A stretch of 44,076 nt of DNA from Schwartzia sp. (in: firmicutes) (GCA_017444395.1 JAFSWT010000152.1:1-44076), one strand, 5' to 3'; counted from the stretch's first letter, positions 1 through 9,129 are shown. Notes: a model not told the origin generated them from the letters alone. Made by a program: numbers and translations.

Positions 1-239
1 AGGCCACATCTGCATACAAAAACCGAAAGTGGAATTTAGTCCTACTCTTCAAAGTTCGACTGGAGTCCGCTCTCTTGGCGTGCGAAAAAACGAATCGGAT
101 TTTACGGGAAATCATGTCCCCGACTCGGCCTGTAACAGATAGTCCTCCCATTTTTTCGTGCTTTGGACCTATGAATTTCCCCGGGCTGTAATAGTAGTTT
201 CCACTGTCCATTTCCGTGCTTCGTAAGTGGAATTTAAGT
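1..239. other. non-coding region downstream of coaBC with direct repeats
   Basis: No convincing gene is visible on either strand. The 12-mer AAGTGGAATTTA occurs at 27-38 and again at 225-236, so two identical copies bracket about 186 bp; the second copy ends 3 bp before the coaBC stop codon. Inside are two degenerate units of about 56 bp that start with CTGTAA at 130 and 186, and each carries a TTCGTGCTT or TCCGTGCTT motif. This could be a small intergenic repeat element or the decayed 3' region of coaBC. No transposase and no clear terminator is present. Confidence 0.4.
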
Positions 240-1448
240 TTACAGTTCAGCTTTATTTTTTTCAGTAATCCGGTCAAGGAGCCGCGCGGCCAGTTCGCGC
301 TTGGAAAGCAGCGGGAATTCCTCGACGGTGCCATTCCTCGCGATCAGCTTCGCGAGGTTCGTCTCGGTGTTGAAACCGGCGCCGGGCTTCGTCACGTCGT
401 TGGCCACGATGAAGTCGAGATTCTTCTTTTCGAGCTTGCTTTGGGCGTAGGCCAAAAGGTTTTCCGTCTCGGCGGCGAAGCCTACCAGGATTTGCCCCGG
501 CTGTTTCCGCTGCCCCAGCTCCCGGAGGATGTCAGGGTTCTTTTCCAGCCGGAGGGTGATTTCCCCGGCGTCCTTCTTGATCTTGTTCGGGGCGACTGTC
601 ATGGGCCGGTAATCGGCCACTGCCGCCGCCTTGATGACGATGTCAATCGCAGGGAAAACGGCCAGGACTGCCTCGCGCATCTGGGCGGCTGTCTCCACCG
701 GCACGAAGCGCTTCAGGCCTTCCGGCGGCGTCAGGGACGAGGGGCCGGAGACCAATGTGACGGCAGCGCCCCGGGCGGCGGCTTCAGCGGCGATGGCGTA
801 GCCCATGCGGCCGCTGGAACGGTTGCCGATGTAGCGCACCGGGTCAATGGGCTCCACGGTGCCCGCAGCCGTGACCAAGACGTTTTTGCCCGCCAGCGTC
901 TTTTCCGGCCGGAAGAAATCGTCCAGCGCCTTCACCAGCACCGCCGGCTCCGGCAGGCGGCCGGGGCCGTCCGTCCCACAGGCGAGATGGCCGGTGGCCG
1001 GCTCGATGATATGGGCACCCCGGGACCGGAGCGTCGCGATGTTTTGCTGCGTCGCCGGATGTCCGTACATCCGGCTGTTCATCGCCGGCGCGAAGAAGAG
1101 CGGCGCCGGCGTCGCCAGGAGCGTCGTCGTCAGCATATCGTCAGCGATGCCGTGGGCTGCCTTGGCCAGGAGATTCGCTGTAGCCGGAGCTATCAGGAAC
1201 GCGTCGGCGAGGTTCGCCAGCGCGATGTGGGCCACGTTCCAGTGCGTCACCGGCGCCCACATATCCGACGCCACCGGCTGGCCGCTGATCTCGCGGAAAG
1301 TCAGCTCCGTCACGAACTCCTTCGCCGCCCGCGTCATGATGACGTGGACTTCAGCTCCCGCCTGGCGCAGCCGGCTGGCAACCTCCACCGCCTTGTAGGC
1401 GGCAATGCCGCCGGTCACGCCCAGGACAATCTTCTTCCCGTCGAGCAT
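240..1448 (-). CDS. coaBC: bifunctional phosphopantothenoylcysteine decarboxylase / phosphopantothenate-cysteine ligase
   Basis: This enzyme carries out two successive steps of coenzyme A synthesis in the cytoplasm: CTP-dependent joining of cysteine to 4'-phosphopantothenate (CoaB half), then FMN-dependent decarboxylation (CoaC half). The 402-residue protein is a normal length. In the CoaC half are the N-terminal GVTGGIAAYK flavin motif, the conserved His near residue 74 (THWNVAHI), the APATAN motif near 88, PAMN near 121 and the ACGTDGPGRLP loop with its Cys near 157. The CoaB half starts at NVLVTAAGT and includes NRSSGRMGYA and NDVTKPGAGF. The start at 1448 is preferred over an in-frame ATG at 1478 because GGAGG sits 6 nt upstream of it. 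It is the last gene of the dapF-to-coaBC operon. The frequent next gene in Bacillota, priA, is not in the window. Confidence 0.95.
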   Translation of the reverse strand: MLDGKKIVLGVTGGIAAYKAVEVASRLRQAGAEVHVIMTRAAKEFVTELTFREISGQPVASDMWAPVTHWNVAHIALANLADAFLIAPATANLLAKAAHGIADDMLTTTLLATPAPLFFAPAMNSRMYGHPATQQNIATLRSRGAHIIEPATGHLACGTDGPGRLPEPAVLVKALDDFFRPEKTLAGKNVLVTAAGTVEPIDPVRYIGNRSSGRMGYAIAAEAAARGAAVTLVSGPSSLTPPEGLKRFVPVETAAQMREAVLAVFPAIDIVIKAAAVADYRPMTVAPNKIKKDAGEITLRLEKNPDILRELGQRKQPGQILVGFAAETENLLAYAQSKLEKKNLDFIVANDVTKPGAGFNTETNLAKLIARNGTVEEFPLLSKRELAARLLDRITEKNKAEL

Positions 1449-1487
1449 CTGAATCCTCCATCTCCTTGTTCCGGGCATGGTCCCGGA

Positions 1488-1700
1488 CTATTTCAGCCGG
1501 GTCCGGTTCCGCTCGTATAGGATCTTGCTTTCCGCCACCTCGGCCAACGCTTTGGTGACGTTCTTCGTCGTCTGGGCCTTGACTTTGACTTCCGCCCCGT
1601 CCAGAATCTGGCGGGCTCTTTTCGCGGCCAAAACCACCAGGGTATAGCGGCTGTCCACCTTTTCCAACAGCACGCTCATGGGCGGATGTACGATATCCAT
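1488..1700 (-). CDS. rpoZ: DNA-directed RNA polymerase subunit omega
   Basis: This 70-residue omega subunit helps assemble and stabilise RNA polymerase by clamping the beta' subunit. The diagnostic stretch is LLEKVDSRYTLVVLAAKRAR, followed by the helix region TKALAEVAESKILY. The start has AGGAGAG 7 nt upstream. A second ATG at residue 8 is possible, but its ribosome-binding site is poorer. The gene sits 18 bp after gmk and 39 bp before coaBC, the order usual in Bacillota, which supports the identification of this short protein. Confidence 0.93.
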   Translation of the reverse strand: MDIVHPPMSVLLEKVDSRYTLVVLAAKRARQILDGAEVKVKAQTTKNVTKALAEVAESKILYERNRTRLK

Positions 1701-1718
1701 GATAATCTCTCCTTTTAT

Positions 1719-2327
1719 TTACGGTAACTGGCCGATGGTTTCTATGAGGGCAGCGTTGCGGGAGACCCGGCAGTGCTCGGCGGTGAGGATGGACCAGATG
1801 GTTTCCACGGACCGGTCCACTTCCTCGTTGACCACGACGTAGCGGTATTCCTTCGCCACCGCGATCTCGCCGGCCGAGGCCGCCAGCCGGCGCCGGATGC
1901 TCTCCTCGTCATCCTGTCCCCGCCCCCGGATGCGCCGCTCCAGCTCGGCCAGCGACGGCGGCAACAGGAAGATGAAGATGCCATTGGGGAACCGCTTCTT
2001 GACGCTCATGGCGCCCTGGGTGTCGATTTCCAGCAGAATGTCCTGCCCCGCCGCCAGGCGGTCTTGAATCTTCCGGAACGGGGTCCCGTAATAGTTGCCG
2101 AATACCTCCGCCCACTCCAGGAGTTCGCCGTCGGCGATCATCTTCTCGAAGACCGGCTTGTCCAGGAAATAATAATTGACGCCCTCCTTCTCTCCGGGGC
2201 GCGGCGGCCGCGTCGTCGCCGAGACGGAGTAAGCGATCTGGGGATAGCGCGCCAAAAGAGCGGCGCAGACCGTCCCCTTGCCGGTGCCGGAGGGCCCGGA
2301 TACTACAATCAGGCAGCCTTTGTTCAT
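1719..2327 (-). CDS. gmk: guanylate kinase
   Basis: Guanylate kinase phosphorylates GMP to GDP with ATP and is essential for GTP, dGTP and second-messenger supply. The 202-residue protein has the P-loop GPSGTGKG at residues 11-18, the GMP-binding segment with [17 protein letters not shown], and the lid region [17 protein letters not shown]. The length is typical. Its ATG overlaps the remA stop as ATGA, so the two are probably translationally coupled, and AGGAAGA lies 7 nt upstream of the start. Confidence 0.96.
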   Translation of the reverse strand: MNKGCLIVVSGPSGTGKGTVCAALLARYPQIAYSVSATTRPPRPGEKEGVNYYFLDKPVFEKMIADGELLEWAEVFGNYYGTPFRKIQDRLAAGQDILLEIDTQGAMSVKKRFPNGIFIFLLPPSLAELERRIRGRGQDDEESIRRRLAASAGEIAVAKEYRYVVVNEEVDRSVETIWSILTAEHCRVSRNAALIETIGQLP

Positions 2328-2602
2328 GATTCGTCTTCCTTTGATCTGAAATCCTGTTCCTCCTCATCCATGGCACGGCGGGCCACCGTCTCCGGCTGCA
2401 ACGCCGAGAGAATCACGTGGCCGCTGTCGGCGATGAGCACCGCCCGTGTCTTGCGTCCGTAGGTCGCGTCGATGAGGCGGCTCTCGTCCCGGCACTCCTG
2501 GACGAGCCGCTTGATGGGCGCGGACTCCGGGCTCACGATGGCGATGATGCGGCTGGCGGAAACAATATTGCCAAAGCCGATATTGATGAGCTTGAACTCC
2601 AT
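2324..2602 (-). CDS. remA: RemA/DUF370 family extracellular matrix regulator
   Basis: This is a 92-residue DUF370 protein. In Bacillus subtilis RemA is a DNA-binding activator of biofilm-matrix and osmoprotection genes and forms ring-shaped oligomers; a matching role here is inferred from family only. The sequence opens with [20 protein letters not shown] and carries the conserved [10 protein letters not shown] and [12 protein letters not shown] segments. The C-terminus is a short acidic tail. It lies between yicC and gmk, the conserved Bacillota position, and overlaps gmk by 4 bp. The symbol is assigned by family and position. Confidence 0.88.
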   Translation of the reverse strand: MEFKLINIGFGNIVSASRIIAIVSPESAPIKRLVQECRDESRLIDATYGRKTRAVLIADSGHVILSALQPETVARRAMDEEEQDFRSKEDES

Positions 2603-2630
2603 GATCCCATCCCTTCCTCTGCGTCGATTA

Positions 2631-3512
2631 TTACTCGACGTTCTGCACCTGCTCCCGCAGCTTCTCGATCTCGCTCTTGACCTCGACGGTGATCCGGGTT
2701 GCCCGGGTGCTGTTGGCCTTGGAGGCGATGGTGTTGATTTCCCGGTTCATCTCCTGGATGAGGAAATCGAGCTTGCGCCCCACCGGCTCGGCCGGCGCCT
2801 CGATGATGGAGCGGAACTGCTGGAAATGGCTCCGCAGCCGCACGATCTCTTCCGTATAATTGACCCGGTCAGCGTAAATCGCCGTCTCCTGGATGATACG
2901 GTTCTCATCGATCTCCGAAGCGGCCAGGAGCTCGGACAATGTCTTTTCCAACCGGTCCCGGTAACGCTGGACAATCTCCGGGCCCAGTCCCGCGACTTCC
3001 TCCACCATGTCTTCCAGCTTCTTCAGCCGCCGCAGGAAGTCCGCCGCCAGATTCGCCCCCTCGGTTTCCCGCATGGCCACGAAGCGGCCCATCGCCTCGT
3101 CCAGCGCGGCCAGCAGCAACGGCCCCGCTCCGGCCATATCGTCCGGGGGCTCAATCGTAGTCAGTACCCCGGGATAGGAGGCGATTTCCAGCACCGTCGA
3201 GGGGCGGGCCAGACGAAGGGAGTCACTGATTTCCTCTAAGGCTTTATGGTACGCAATCGCCAGGTTTTTGTCAACCCGAATTTCCCGGGGCCGTTCCCGC
3301 TTGTCCTCGAACTGCACGCTGACGGTCAGCTTGCCCCGGGAAGCGTACTCGCGGATCTTGCCTTTCATGGCCTCGGCCAGCGAATCCAGAACCCGCGGCA
3401 TCCGGAAGTCCGTCTCCAGGAACCGTTGATTCACCGCCTTGACCTCAATCTGGACGCGGTATTCTTCACTCACCGCCTCGCCGGCACCGAAGCCGGTCAT
3501 GCTTCTCAGCAT
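2631..3512 (-). CDS. yicC: YicC family endoribonuclease-like protein
   Basis: YicC proteins are stress-associated and have been reported to act as endoribonucleases. The N-terminus MLRSMTGFG is the family signature. The interior has [19 protein letters not shown]-type segments, and the C-terminal DUF1732-type domain includes [21 protein letters not shown]. The start at 3512 is chosen over an upstream in-frame ATG because it restores the canonical N-terminus and has GGAGG just upstream. The resulting length of 293 residues is normal. It lies 16 bp after dapF and 28 bp before remA, within one operon. Confidence 0.92.
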   Translation of the reverse strand: MLRSMTGFGAGEAVSEEYRVQIEVKAVNQRFLETDFRMPRVLDSLAEAMKGKIREYASRGKLTVSVQFEDKRERPREIRVDKNLAIAYHKALEEISDSLRLARPSTVLEIASYPGVLTTIEPPDDMAGAGPLLLAALDEAMGRFVAMRETEGANLAADFLRRLKKLEDMVEEVAGLGPEIVQRYRDRLEKTLSELLAASEIDENRIIQETAIYADRVNYTEEIVRLRSHFQQFRSIIEAPAEPVGRKLDFLIQEMNREINTIASKANSTRATRITVEVKSEIEKLREQVQNVE

Positions 3513-3528
3513 AAGCTCCCTCCCGCTG

Positions 3529-4365
3529 TCAAATCTCTGTCTCCCCGGCAAAGGTCATCTCCGCCGGGCCGGTCATGTAAATATGGTCATCCGCCGCCCA
3601 CTCGATGAAGAGCCGGCCGCCGTCGAGGGCGACCTCCGCCGCCCGGTCCGTCCGCCCGGTGAGCGACGCGGCCACCAGCGTCGCGCAGGCACCGGTGCCA
3701 CAGGCCATCGTCACCGCCGCGCCCCGCTCCCATACCCGCATCCGGATATGCTGCCGGTCCCGCACGACAGCGAATTCCACATTCGTCCGCCGCGGGAACC
3801 AGGCGTGCGTTTCCAGCGCCGGGCCGTATTTCCCGATGGGAAAATCCGTCAGATCCTCCAGAAAGATGACACAGTGGGGATTGCCCATGGAAACGCCGGT
3901 GATGGAAAAAGAACGGTCCAGCACCTCCAGCGGCTCCTCCTGAACCCGCCGGGCGCCGAAGCCGGCGATGGGAACGCGCTCCGCTTCCAGCACCGGCTGC
4001 CCCATATCCACCCGGACGCCGGTCACGTGTCCGCCCTCAAGCTGCACTTCGGGCCGCAGGATGCCGGCGCCGGTCTCGGCGGTGAACGCCGCCGGTACCA
4101 GGCCCCGCTCGTAGGCGAGTCGGGCGAAGCAGCGGATCCCGTTGCCACACATTTCGGCCTCGCTGCCGTCGGCGTTGAGAATCCGCATGCGGATATCCGC
4201 CTTTTCCGACGGCAGGAGCAGGATCAGCCCGTCGCCGCCGATGCCGAAATGGCGATCACAAAGACGCTTCGACAGTTCGCCGGGCGCCGTCAGACGCCCT
4301 TCCATATCCTCCAGCAGGATGAAATCATTGCCGCATCCCTGCCACTTCGTGAACGAGGTTTTCAT
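3529..4365 (-). CDS. dapF: diaminopimelate epimerase
   Basis: DapF converts LL-diaminopimelate to the meso form, used for lysine synthesis and for peptidoglycan cross-links. It uses two cysteines as acid and base. Both are visible: Cys73 in GSEAEMCGNGIRC and Cys222 in TMACGTGAC. The N-terminal KWQGCGNDFILLED motif is also intact and the 278-residue length is usual. GGAGG lies 6 nt before the start. It is the first gene of the operon, with a promoter about 50 bp upstream (4411-4439). Confidence 0.96.
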   Translation of the reverse strand: MKTSFTKWQGCGNDFILLEDMEGRLTAPGELSKRLCDRHFGIGGDGLILLLPSEKADIRMRILNADGSEAEMCGNGIRCFARLAYERGLVPAAFTAETGAGILRPEVQLEGGHVTGVRVDMGQPVLEAERVPIAGFGARRVQEEPLEVLDRSFSITGVSMGNPHCVIFLEDLTDFPIGKYGPALETHAWFPRRTNVEFAVVRDRQHIRMRVWERGAAVTMACGTGACATLVAASLTGRTDRAAEVALDGGRLFIEWAADDHIYMTGPAEMTFAGETEI

Positions 4366-4410
4366 AGCCTTCCTCCCTGGCGATGGTAATAGCAGAAAAA
4401 GGATACTGAT

Positions 4411-4439
4411 ATTTTAATGGCTCCGGCCCTCTTATGCAA
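4411..4439 (-). promoter_or_regulatory. sigma-70-type promoter for the dapF-coaBC operon
   Basis: Read on the minus strand, TTGCAT (4434-4439) is followed after exactly 17 bp by TAAAAT (4411-4416). It lies between purL and dapF and gives a leader of about 40 nt. No terminator is obvious after purL, so read-through from purL remains possible. Confidence 0.65.
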
Positions 4440-4477
4440 GGGGGCAACCGGCGTCTTTCTCTCCGTCGTGGCCGCCG

Positions 4478-7400
4478 TCAGGCGTAGTAGCCGACGCCGG
4501 CGGCGAAGAGCTGCTGGTCCTTGTCGCCGGGGACGTTGATGGCGATATTCGCCCCTGCGCGTTCGGAATGCCCCATCTTGCCCAGGACGCGGCCGTCGGG
4601 GCTGGTGATGCCCTCCACGGCGAAGACGGAACCGTTGGGGTTGTACCGGATATCCAGTGTCGGCGCTCCCACCGGATCGACGTACTGGGTAGCGATCTGT
4701 CCCCGGACCCGGAGTTTGGCGATGACCTCCCGGTCAGCGAAGAACCGGCCCTCGCCGTGGGAGACCGCGATGGTGTGGAGGTCGCCGACGTTCACGTTGG
4801 CGAACCAGGGCGAGAGGTTCGAGACGACCCGGGTCTGCACCATGCAGGAAACATGGCGGCCGATGGTATTGAAGGTCAGGGTGGGGGAGGCGTCGGTGAG
4901 CAGACGGATTTCACCGTAGGGCAGAAGACCGAGCTTGACGAGGGCCTGGAAACCGTTGCAGATGCCCAGCATCAGCCCGTCCTGCTGGCCGAGGTGCTTG
5001 GTGACAGCCTCTTCGATTTTGGGATTGCGGAACATGGCGGCGATGAATTTTCCCGAGCCGTCCGGTTCGTCACCGGCGGAGAAGCCGCCGGCCAGCATGA
5101 CGATCTGGGCTTCGTGGATGCCTTTGGCGATGGCTTCGGCAGACTCCGCCACATCCCGGGGGGTAAGGTTCCGGATGACCAGGGTACGCACTTCCGCTCC
5201 GGCCTGCTCGAAGGCGCGGGCGGATTCGTACTCGCAGTTCGTACCGGGGAAAACAGGAATGAAGACCCGGGGCCGGGCGTAGTGCGCTCTGGCCTGGATG
5301 CGCGGCCCCTGCTGATAGAGGACGGTCTGGGGCGCCGAGCCGGTCTGGCGCGCCTGGGTGGGGAATATCTTTTCCAGGGGCGCTGTCCAGGCCCGCTCCA
5401 CCTCGGCCAGCGTCAGCACGACCTGGCCGCAGACGACGCTGTCCACCAGCGTCGTGGTGCCCAGCTCGTAATAGTTCGTGCCCTCCAGGACCTCTGTCAA
5501 TTCCAGGCCGGAGGGAAGCTCCAGTACCAACGTGCCGTAGTCCGGACGGAAGAGATCGTCCCGCTGGAGTACCCGGCTGAAATTCATGCCAACGCCGTTG
5601 CCCAGGCACATGCGGGAAATGGTGGCGGCGATGCCGCCGGCGCGCACCGTGGCCGCGGCCAGCACCTTGTGGGCGGCGGTCAGGGCCTGTACCCGCTCGA
5701 AATTCTTCAGCAACTGCCGGAAATTTGGCATATCATGGGCATCCCGGGGGCAGGGCAGAACGACGACTTTGCTGCCGGGGAACTTGAACTCCGCCGACAC
5801 GGCCCGCTTCGCCGACATCACGCCAACGGCGAAGGCGGCTACCGACGGCGGCACATGGATGTCCATGAAGGAGCCGGACATGGAATCCTTACCGCCGATG
5901 GCGGGAATGCCGAGCTCGTGTTGGGCCCAAAGAGCGCCCAGCAGAGCGATGAAGGGCTTGCCCCACTTCTTCGGGTCAGTGCCCAGACTCTCGAAATACT
6001 CCTGCAGGGAAAGGCGGGTGCGGTCCACCCGGCCGCCCAGGGCGACAATTTTCGCCGCCGCCTCCACGATGGCGTAAATCGCGCCGTGGAACGGGCTCCA
6101 CTCCATGAGATGGGGGTCAAAACCATAGGTCATGGCCGTGGCGGTGACAGTGTCACCGTGGAGCATGGGGAGCTTGGCGATCATGCCCTCCTGAGGCGTG
6201 AGCTGCTTCTTGCCGCCGAAGGGCATCAGCACGGAGCCGGCTCCCACGGTGGAGTCGAAGCGCTCGGCCAGTCCCTTCTGGGAGCAGACGTTGAGCTCGC
6301 CGAGGTTCGCCAGCCAGGCGGCGGAAAGGTCCCGGCCGCACTGTTTCACGGACTCCGGGATCTGCCAGAGGTAGCGGTGCTCCGCCGACGGCGAGGCGAC
6401 GCGGGCCTCCACGCGCTGACGGACGCCGTTGGTATCGAGGAAGCTGCGGCTGATGCTGACGATGGTCTTGCCCCGCCACTCCATGACGAGCCGCGGGTCA
6501 GCGCTGACCATGGCCACGATGGTCGCTTCGAGGTTTTCCTCGGCCGCCGCCTGGACGAAATCGTTGACGTCTTTCATGGCGACGACCACGGCCATGCGCT
6601 CCTGGGATTCGGAGATGGCCAGCTCGGTGCCGTCCAGCCCCTCGTATTTCTTGGGCACCGCGTCAAGATTGATCTGGAGCCCCGGCGCCAGCTCGCCGAT
6701 GGCCACGGCCACACCGCCGGCGCCGAAATCGTTGCAGCGCTTGATGAGGCGGGCGGCTTCGGGGCGGCGGAAAAGCCGCTGGATCTTGCGCTCCGTGGGT
6801 GGGTTGCCCTTCTGGACCTCAGCGCCACAGGTCGCCAGAGAATCCACCGTGTGCCCCTTGGAGGAGCCGGTAGCGCCGCCGCAGCCGTCCCGGCCGGTAC
6901 GGCCGCCCACGAGGAGTACGACGTCGCCTGGCTCCGGGGCCCGGCGCACCACGTTGGCCTTCGGCGCCGCCGCGATGACAGCACCGATTTCCAGCCGCTT
7001 CGCCTCGAAGCCCGGGTGATAGATTTCCGTCACCTGACCGGTAGCGAGACCGATCTGGTTGCCATAGGAGCTGTAGCCCGCCGCCGCTTTCTGGGTGATT
7101 TTCTTCTGGGGCAGCTTGCCCATCCGGGTTTCGCCGATAGGCCGTCGGGGGTCGGCCGCCCCGGTCAGGCGCATGGCCTGATAAACATAGGAACGCCCCG
7201 ACAGGGGGTCCCGGATGGCCCCGCCCAGACAGGTGGCGGCGCCGCCGAAGGGCTCGATTTCCGTCGGGTGGTTATGGGTCTCGTTCTTGAACATGACCAG
7301 CCATTCTTCGGGGTTTCCGTCATGCTCTGCCTTGACCACGATGGAGCAGGCGTTGACCTCCTCCGACTCGTCGAGGTCATCGAGCTTTCCTTCCTTTTTC

Positions 7401-8263
7401 AGCGCCTTCATGCCCATGACCGCGATGTCCATGAGGGTCACGTCGTGCCGCTGCATCTCCTTGTCCCCGTAAACCGCCAGCCGGTCGTCCACATAGCGGT
7501 GGTACGCCTTCTCGAAAAGCGGCGTGAAATAGCCCCGCTCGAAATCCACCAGATCGATGGCGGTGGTGAAGGTGGTGTGGCGGCAATGGTCGGACCAATA
7601 GGTATCCAGGACCCGGAGCTCGGTGATGGTGGGCGGGCGCTTTTCCATCTCCGCGAAGTAGCGCTGGCAGAACTCCAGATCGTCAAAGCTCATGGCGAGG
7701 CCCTTTTCCACCCGGAAATTCTGGAGCTCGTCCAGACTGAAGCTGTTGAACCGGGTCAGCACCTCCACATCCGGCGGCGCCGTCATCTCCATTGCCAGCG
7801 TCTCCGGCTTGTCCATCGCCGCCTCCCGGCTTTCGATGGCGTTGATCAGATAGCCCTTGATGCGGGCCATCGTCATATCATCGATGTCACCCACCAGCAC
7901 CACGACCGTGGCGGTGCGGATCTGCGGCCGCTCTTTCCGGGTGATGAGCTGGACACACTGGGCGGCCGAGTCCGCCCGTTGGTCATATTGACCGGGCAGC
8001 GGTTCGATGGCGAAAGAGCGGGCGCCCTTGAAAGCCGGCAGTTTCTCCTCGTAAATGATATCCACCGGCGGCTCGGCAAAGACGACGTCACGGGTGCGGA
8101 GGTACTCCTCCTCGCTGAGTCCCTCGATGTCATAGCGGGTGATGAGCCGGACCGCCTTGAGGTCCAGCAGGCGGAACGTCTCGATGAGGTCCGCTGTAAG
8201 CTGTTGCGCCGGGATGTCAAAAAAGCCCTGACGCTTTTCCACGAAAAGCCTTCTGACTGCCAT
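4478..8263 (-). CDS. purL: phosphoribosylformylglycinamidine synthase, large single-chain form
   Basis: This enzyme performs the fourth step of de novo purine synthesis, turning FGAR, glutamine and ATP into FGAM. At 1261 residues it is the fused form with synthase and glutaminase in one chain. Visible features include WSDHCRHTTF, MFKNETHNHPTEIEPFGGAATCLGG in the ATP-binding half, GGRTGRDGCGGATGSSK, and the C-terminal class I glutamine amidotransferase with FPGTNCEYE and the nucleophile loop GICNGFQ. The longest frame starts 42 codons earlier, but the ATG at 8263 has a perfect AGGAGG 5 nt upstream and gives the family N-terminus. No other pur gene is in the window. A GC-rich hairpin (8284-8300) lies in its leader, and the gene follows the YhcH-family gene by 143 bp, probably in one transcript. 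Confidence 0.95.
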   Translation of the reverse strand: MAVRRLFVEKRQGFFDIPAQQLTADLIETFRLLDLKAVRLITRYDIEGLSEEEYLRTRDVVFAEPPVDIIYEEKLPAFKGARSFAIEPLPGQYDQRADSAAQCVQLITRKERPQIRTATVVVLVGDIDDMTMARIKGYLINAIESREAAMDKPETLAMEMTAPPDVEVLTRFNSFSLDELQNFRVEKGLAMSFDDLEFCQRYFAEMEKRPPTITELRVLDTYWSDHCRHTTFTTAIDLVDFERGYFTPLFEKAYHRYVDDRLAVYGDKEMQRHDVTLMDIAVMGMKALKKEGKLDDLDESEEVNACSIVVKAEHDGNPEEWLVMFKNETHNHPTEIEPFGGAATCLGGAIRDPLSGRSYVYQAMRLTGAADPRRPIGETRMGKLPQKKITQKAAAGYSSYGNQIGLATGQVTEIYHPGFEAKRLEIGAVIAAAPKANVVRRAPEPGDVVLLVGGRTGRDGCGGATGSSKGHTVDSLATCGAEVQKGNPPTERKIQRLFRRPEAARLIKRCNDFGAGGVAVAIGELAPGLQINLDAVPKKYEGLDGTELAISESQERMAVVVAMKDVNDFVQAAAEENLEATIVAMVSADPRLVMEWRGKTIVSISRSFLDTNGVRQRVEARVASPSAEHRYLWQIPESVKQCGRDLSAAWLANLGELNVCSQKGLAERFDSTVGAGSVLMPFGGKKQLTPQEGMIAKLPMLHGDTVTATAMTYGFDPHLMEWSPFHGAIYAIVEAAAKIVALGGRVDRTRLSLQEYFESLGTDPKKWGKPFIALLGALWAQHELGIPAIGGKDSMSGSFMDIHVPPSVAAFAVGVMSAKRAVSAEFKFPGSKVVVLPCPRDAHDMPNFRQLLKNFERVQALTAAHKVLAAATVRAGGIAATISRMCLGNGVGMNFSRVLQRDDLFRPDYGTLVLELPSGLELTEVLEGTNYYELGTTTLVDSVVCGQVVLTLAEVERAWTAPLEKIFPTQARQTGSAPQTVLYQQGPRIQARAHYARPRVFIPVFPGTNCEYESARAFEQAGAEVRTLVIRNLTPRDVAESAEAIAKGIHEAQIVMLAGGFSAGDEPDGSGKFIAAMFRNPKIEEAVTKHLGQQDGLMLGICNGFQALVKLGLLPYGEIRLLTDASPTLTFNTIGRHVSCMVQTRVVSNLSPWFANVNVGDLHTIAVSHGEGRFFADREVIAKLRVRGQIATQYVDPVGAPTLDIRYNPNGSVFAVEGITSPDGRVLGKMGHSERAGANIAINVPGDKDQQLFAAGVGYYA

Positions 8264-8283
8264 ATCTTCCTCCTGCTCTGTCC

Positions 8284-8300
8284 CCGGGCCGGCGGCCCGG
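8284..8300 (-). promoter_or_regulatory. short perfect hairpin in the purL leader
   Basis: CCGGGCC and GGCCCGG form a 7-bp stem around a 3-nt loop about 20 nt upstream of the purL start. No U-tract follows, so it is not a typical terminator. It could affect mRNA stability or initiation; no purine-riboswitch core sequence is recognisable beside it. Confidence 0.25.
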
Positions 8301-8406
8301 CGGGCGACTGTGCCGCTGAACCGGCGTTTGGACTGAAATGCCGTAAATCCCGATTGTTTTTCCGCCGGGAAAAACGCATTCGTCAGCATTTCAACGGGCG
8401 TACCCG

Positions 8407-8904
8407 TTATACTTTCCGGGCGAAGGACGGATGCTCGTCCAAGAGCGCCAGATCAAGCTTGATGATGACCTTCGTCACCGGCGACGGGGCCTCTATCATC
8501 GTGAACGGCCGGTGGACATCCTTCGGCGAGAGCATCACGAAGTCACCCGCCATGATGGGGAAAGTGCTTTCCGGCACCAACCCCTCGAAGAACTCAACGT
8601 CCCTGGTCTCGTCGTAGGGGGTGCGAACGACGAGGTCCGGGCTCATGGGGCAAATGCCCAGATACTCCTCACCCTCCACCATGTAGAGGATATCCATGAA
8701 GCGGCGATGCGCCTCGCAGACGCACTCCTCCACGGGCCGTGTGTTATAGCGCATGATGGTCGCGTAGCAGCGGCCGCCATCTATCTCATAGCGCTCGCCC
8801 TCTTGCATCACCGTGAAATCCTGTGTCTCAAGAAATGCCAGTGCCTTTTCCACGGCGGGAGGGAACTTTTTCTTCCTCGGCCCCGCCAACTTGCCAATCA
8901 GCAT
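8407..8904 (-). CDS. YhcH/YjgK/YiaL (DUF386) family protein
   Basis: A 165-residue cupin-fold protein of the family that includes E. coli YhcH, YiaL and EbgC. Members are linked to sugar or sialic-acid catabolism, often as putative epimerases, but the reaction is mostly undefined. Supporting sequence includes RYEIDGGRCYATIMRYNTRP, CEAHRRFMDILYMVEGEEYLG, and near the C-terminus MAGDFVMLSPKDVHRPF with metal-ligand-type His and Asp. The start at 8904 has AAGGAGAG 7 nt upstream and gives the family N-terminus MLIGKL; a longer in-frame ATG adds 20 charged residues and is rejected. The neighbours are purL downstream and a divergent Lrp-type regulator, with no sugar genes nearby, so the substrate cannot be read from context. 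A small hairpin (8393-8408) overlaps the stop codon. Confidence 0.85.
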   Translation of the reverse strand: MLIGKLAGPRKKKFPPAVEKALAFLETQDFTVMQEGERYEIDGGRCYATIMRYNTRPVEECVCEAHRRFMDILYMVEGEEYLGICPMSPDLVVRTPYDETRDVEFFEGLVPESTFPIMAGDFVMLSPKDVHRPFTMIEAPSPVTKVIIKLDLALLDEHPSFARKV

Positions 8905-8957
8905 AACCAACTCTCCTTTGCCGCACCGCTTCCGGTGCGTGTTTCGGTAAAATCTTC

Positions 8958-8986
8958 TTGCCACGGGTTATGGTCTATGATATTAT
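8958..8986 (+). promoter_or_regulatory. promoter of the lrp-aminotransferase operon
   Basis: TTGCCA (8958-8963), a 17-bp spacer, then TATTAT (8981-8986). The predicted leader is about 137 nt. The -10 element ends one base before the -10 of the opposing promoter at 8988-8993. Confidence 0.7.
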
Positions 8987-8987
8987 C

Positions 8988-9016
8988 ATTTTAATAAAAA
9001 AACTTCTTATATGCAA
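8988..9016 (-). promoter_or_regulatory. divergent promoter of the yhcH-type gene and probably purL
   Basis: On the minus strand TTGCAT (9011-9016), a 17-bp spacer and TAAAAT (8988-8993). The two divergent promoters are back to back, with their -10 boxes 1 bp apart, so a single bound regulator or the polymerase itself could make them mutually exclusive. Confidence 0.65.
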
Positions 9017-9129
9017 CGATTGGACCCGGACTTTTTCGGGAAACGACAAAAATTTCCTGCCGCAGGCCCCCCCGCCTCCCACCGGGACGGGGATTTCTTT
9101 CTGCCAGAGCGGAGGAAGGAGGATATCAT

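Noticed and set aside
8264-8406. Possible purine riboswitch or PurR site before purL
   Set aside because: Only small GC-rich hairpins are present; no conserved purine-aptamer loops or PurBox-like sequence can be found.
4568-8617. A 1349-codon open frame on the plus strand opposite purL
   Set aside because: It mirrors a GC-rich purL codon by codon, has no ribosome-binding site or domain, and is His/Gly/Arg-rich, as expected for an antisense shadow. The purL frame carries all catalytic motifs.
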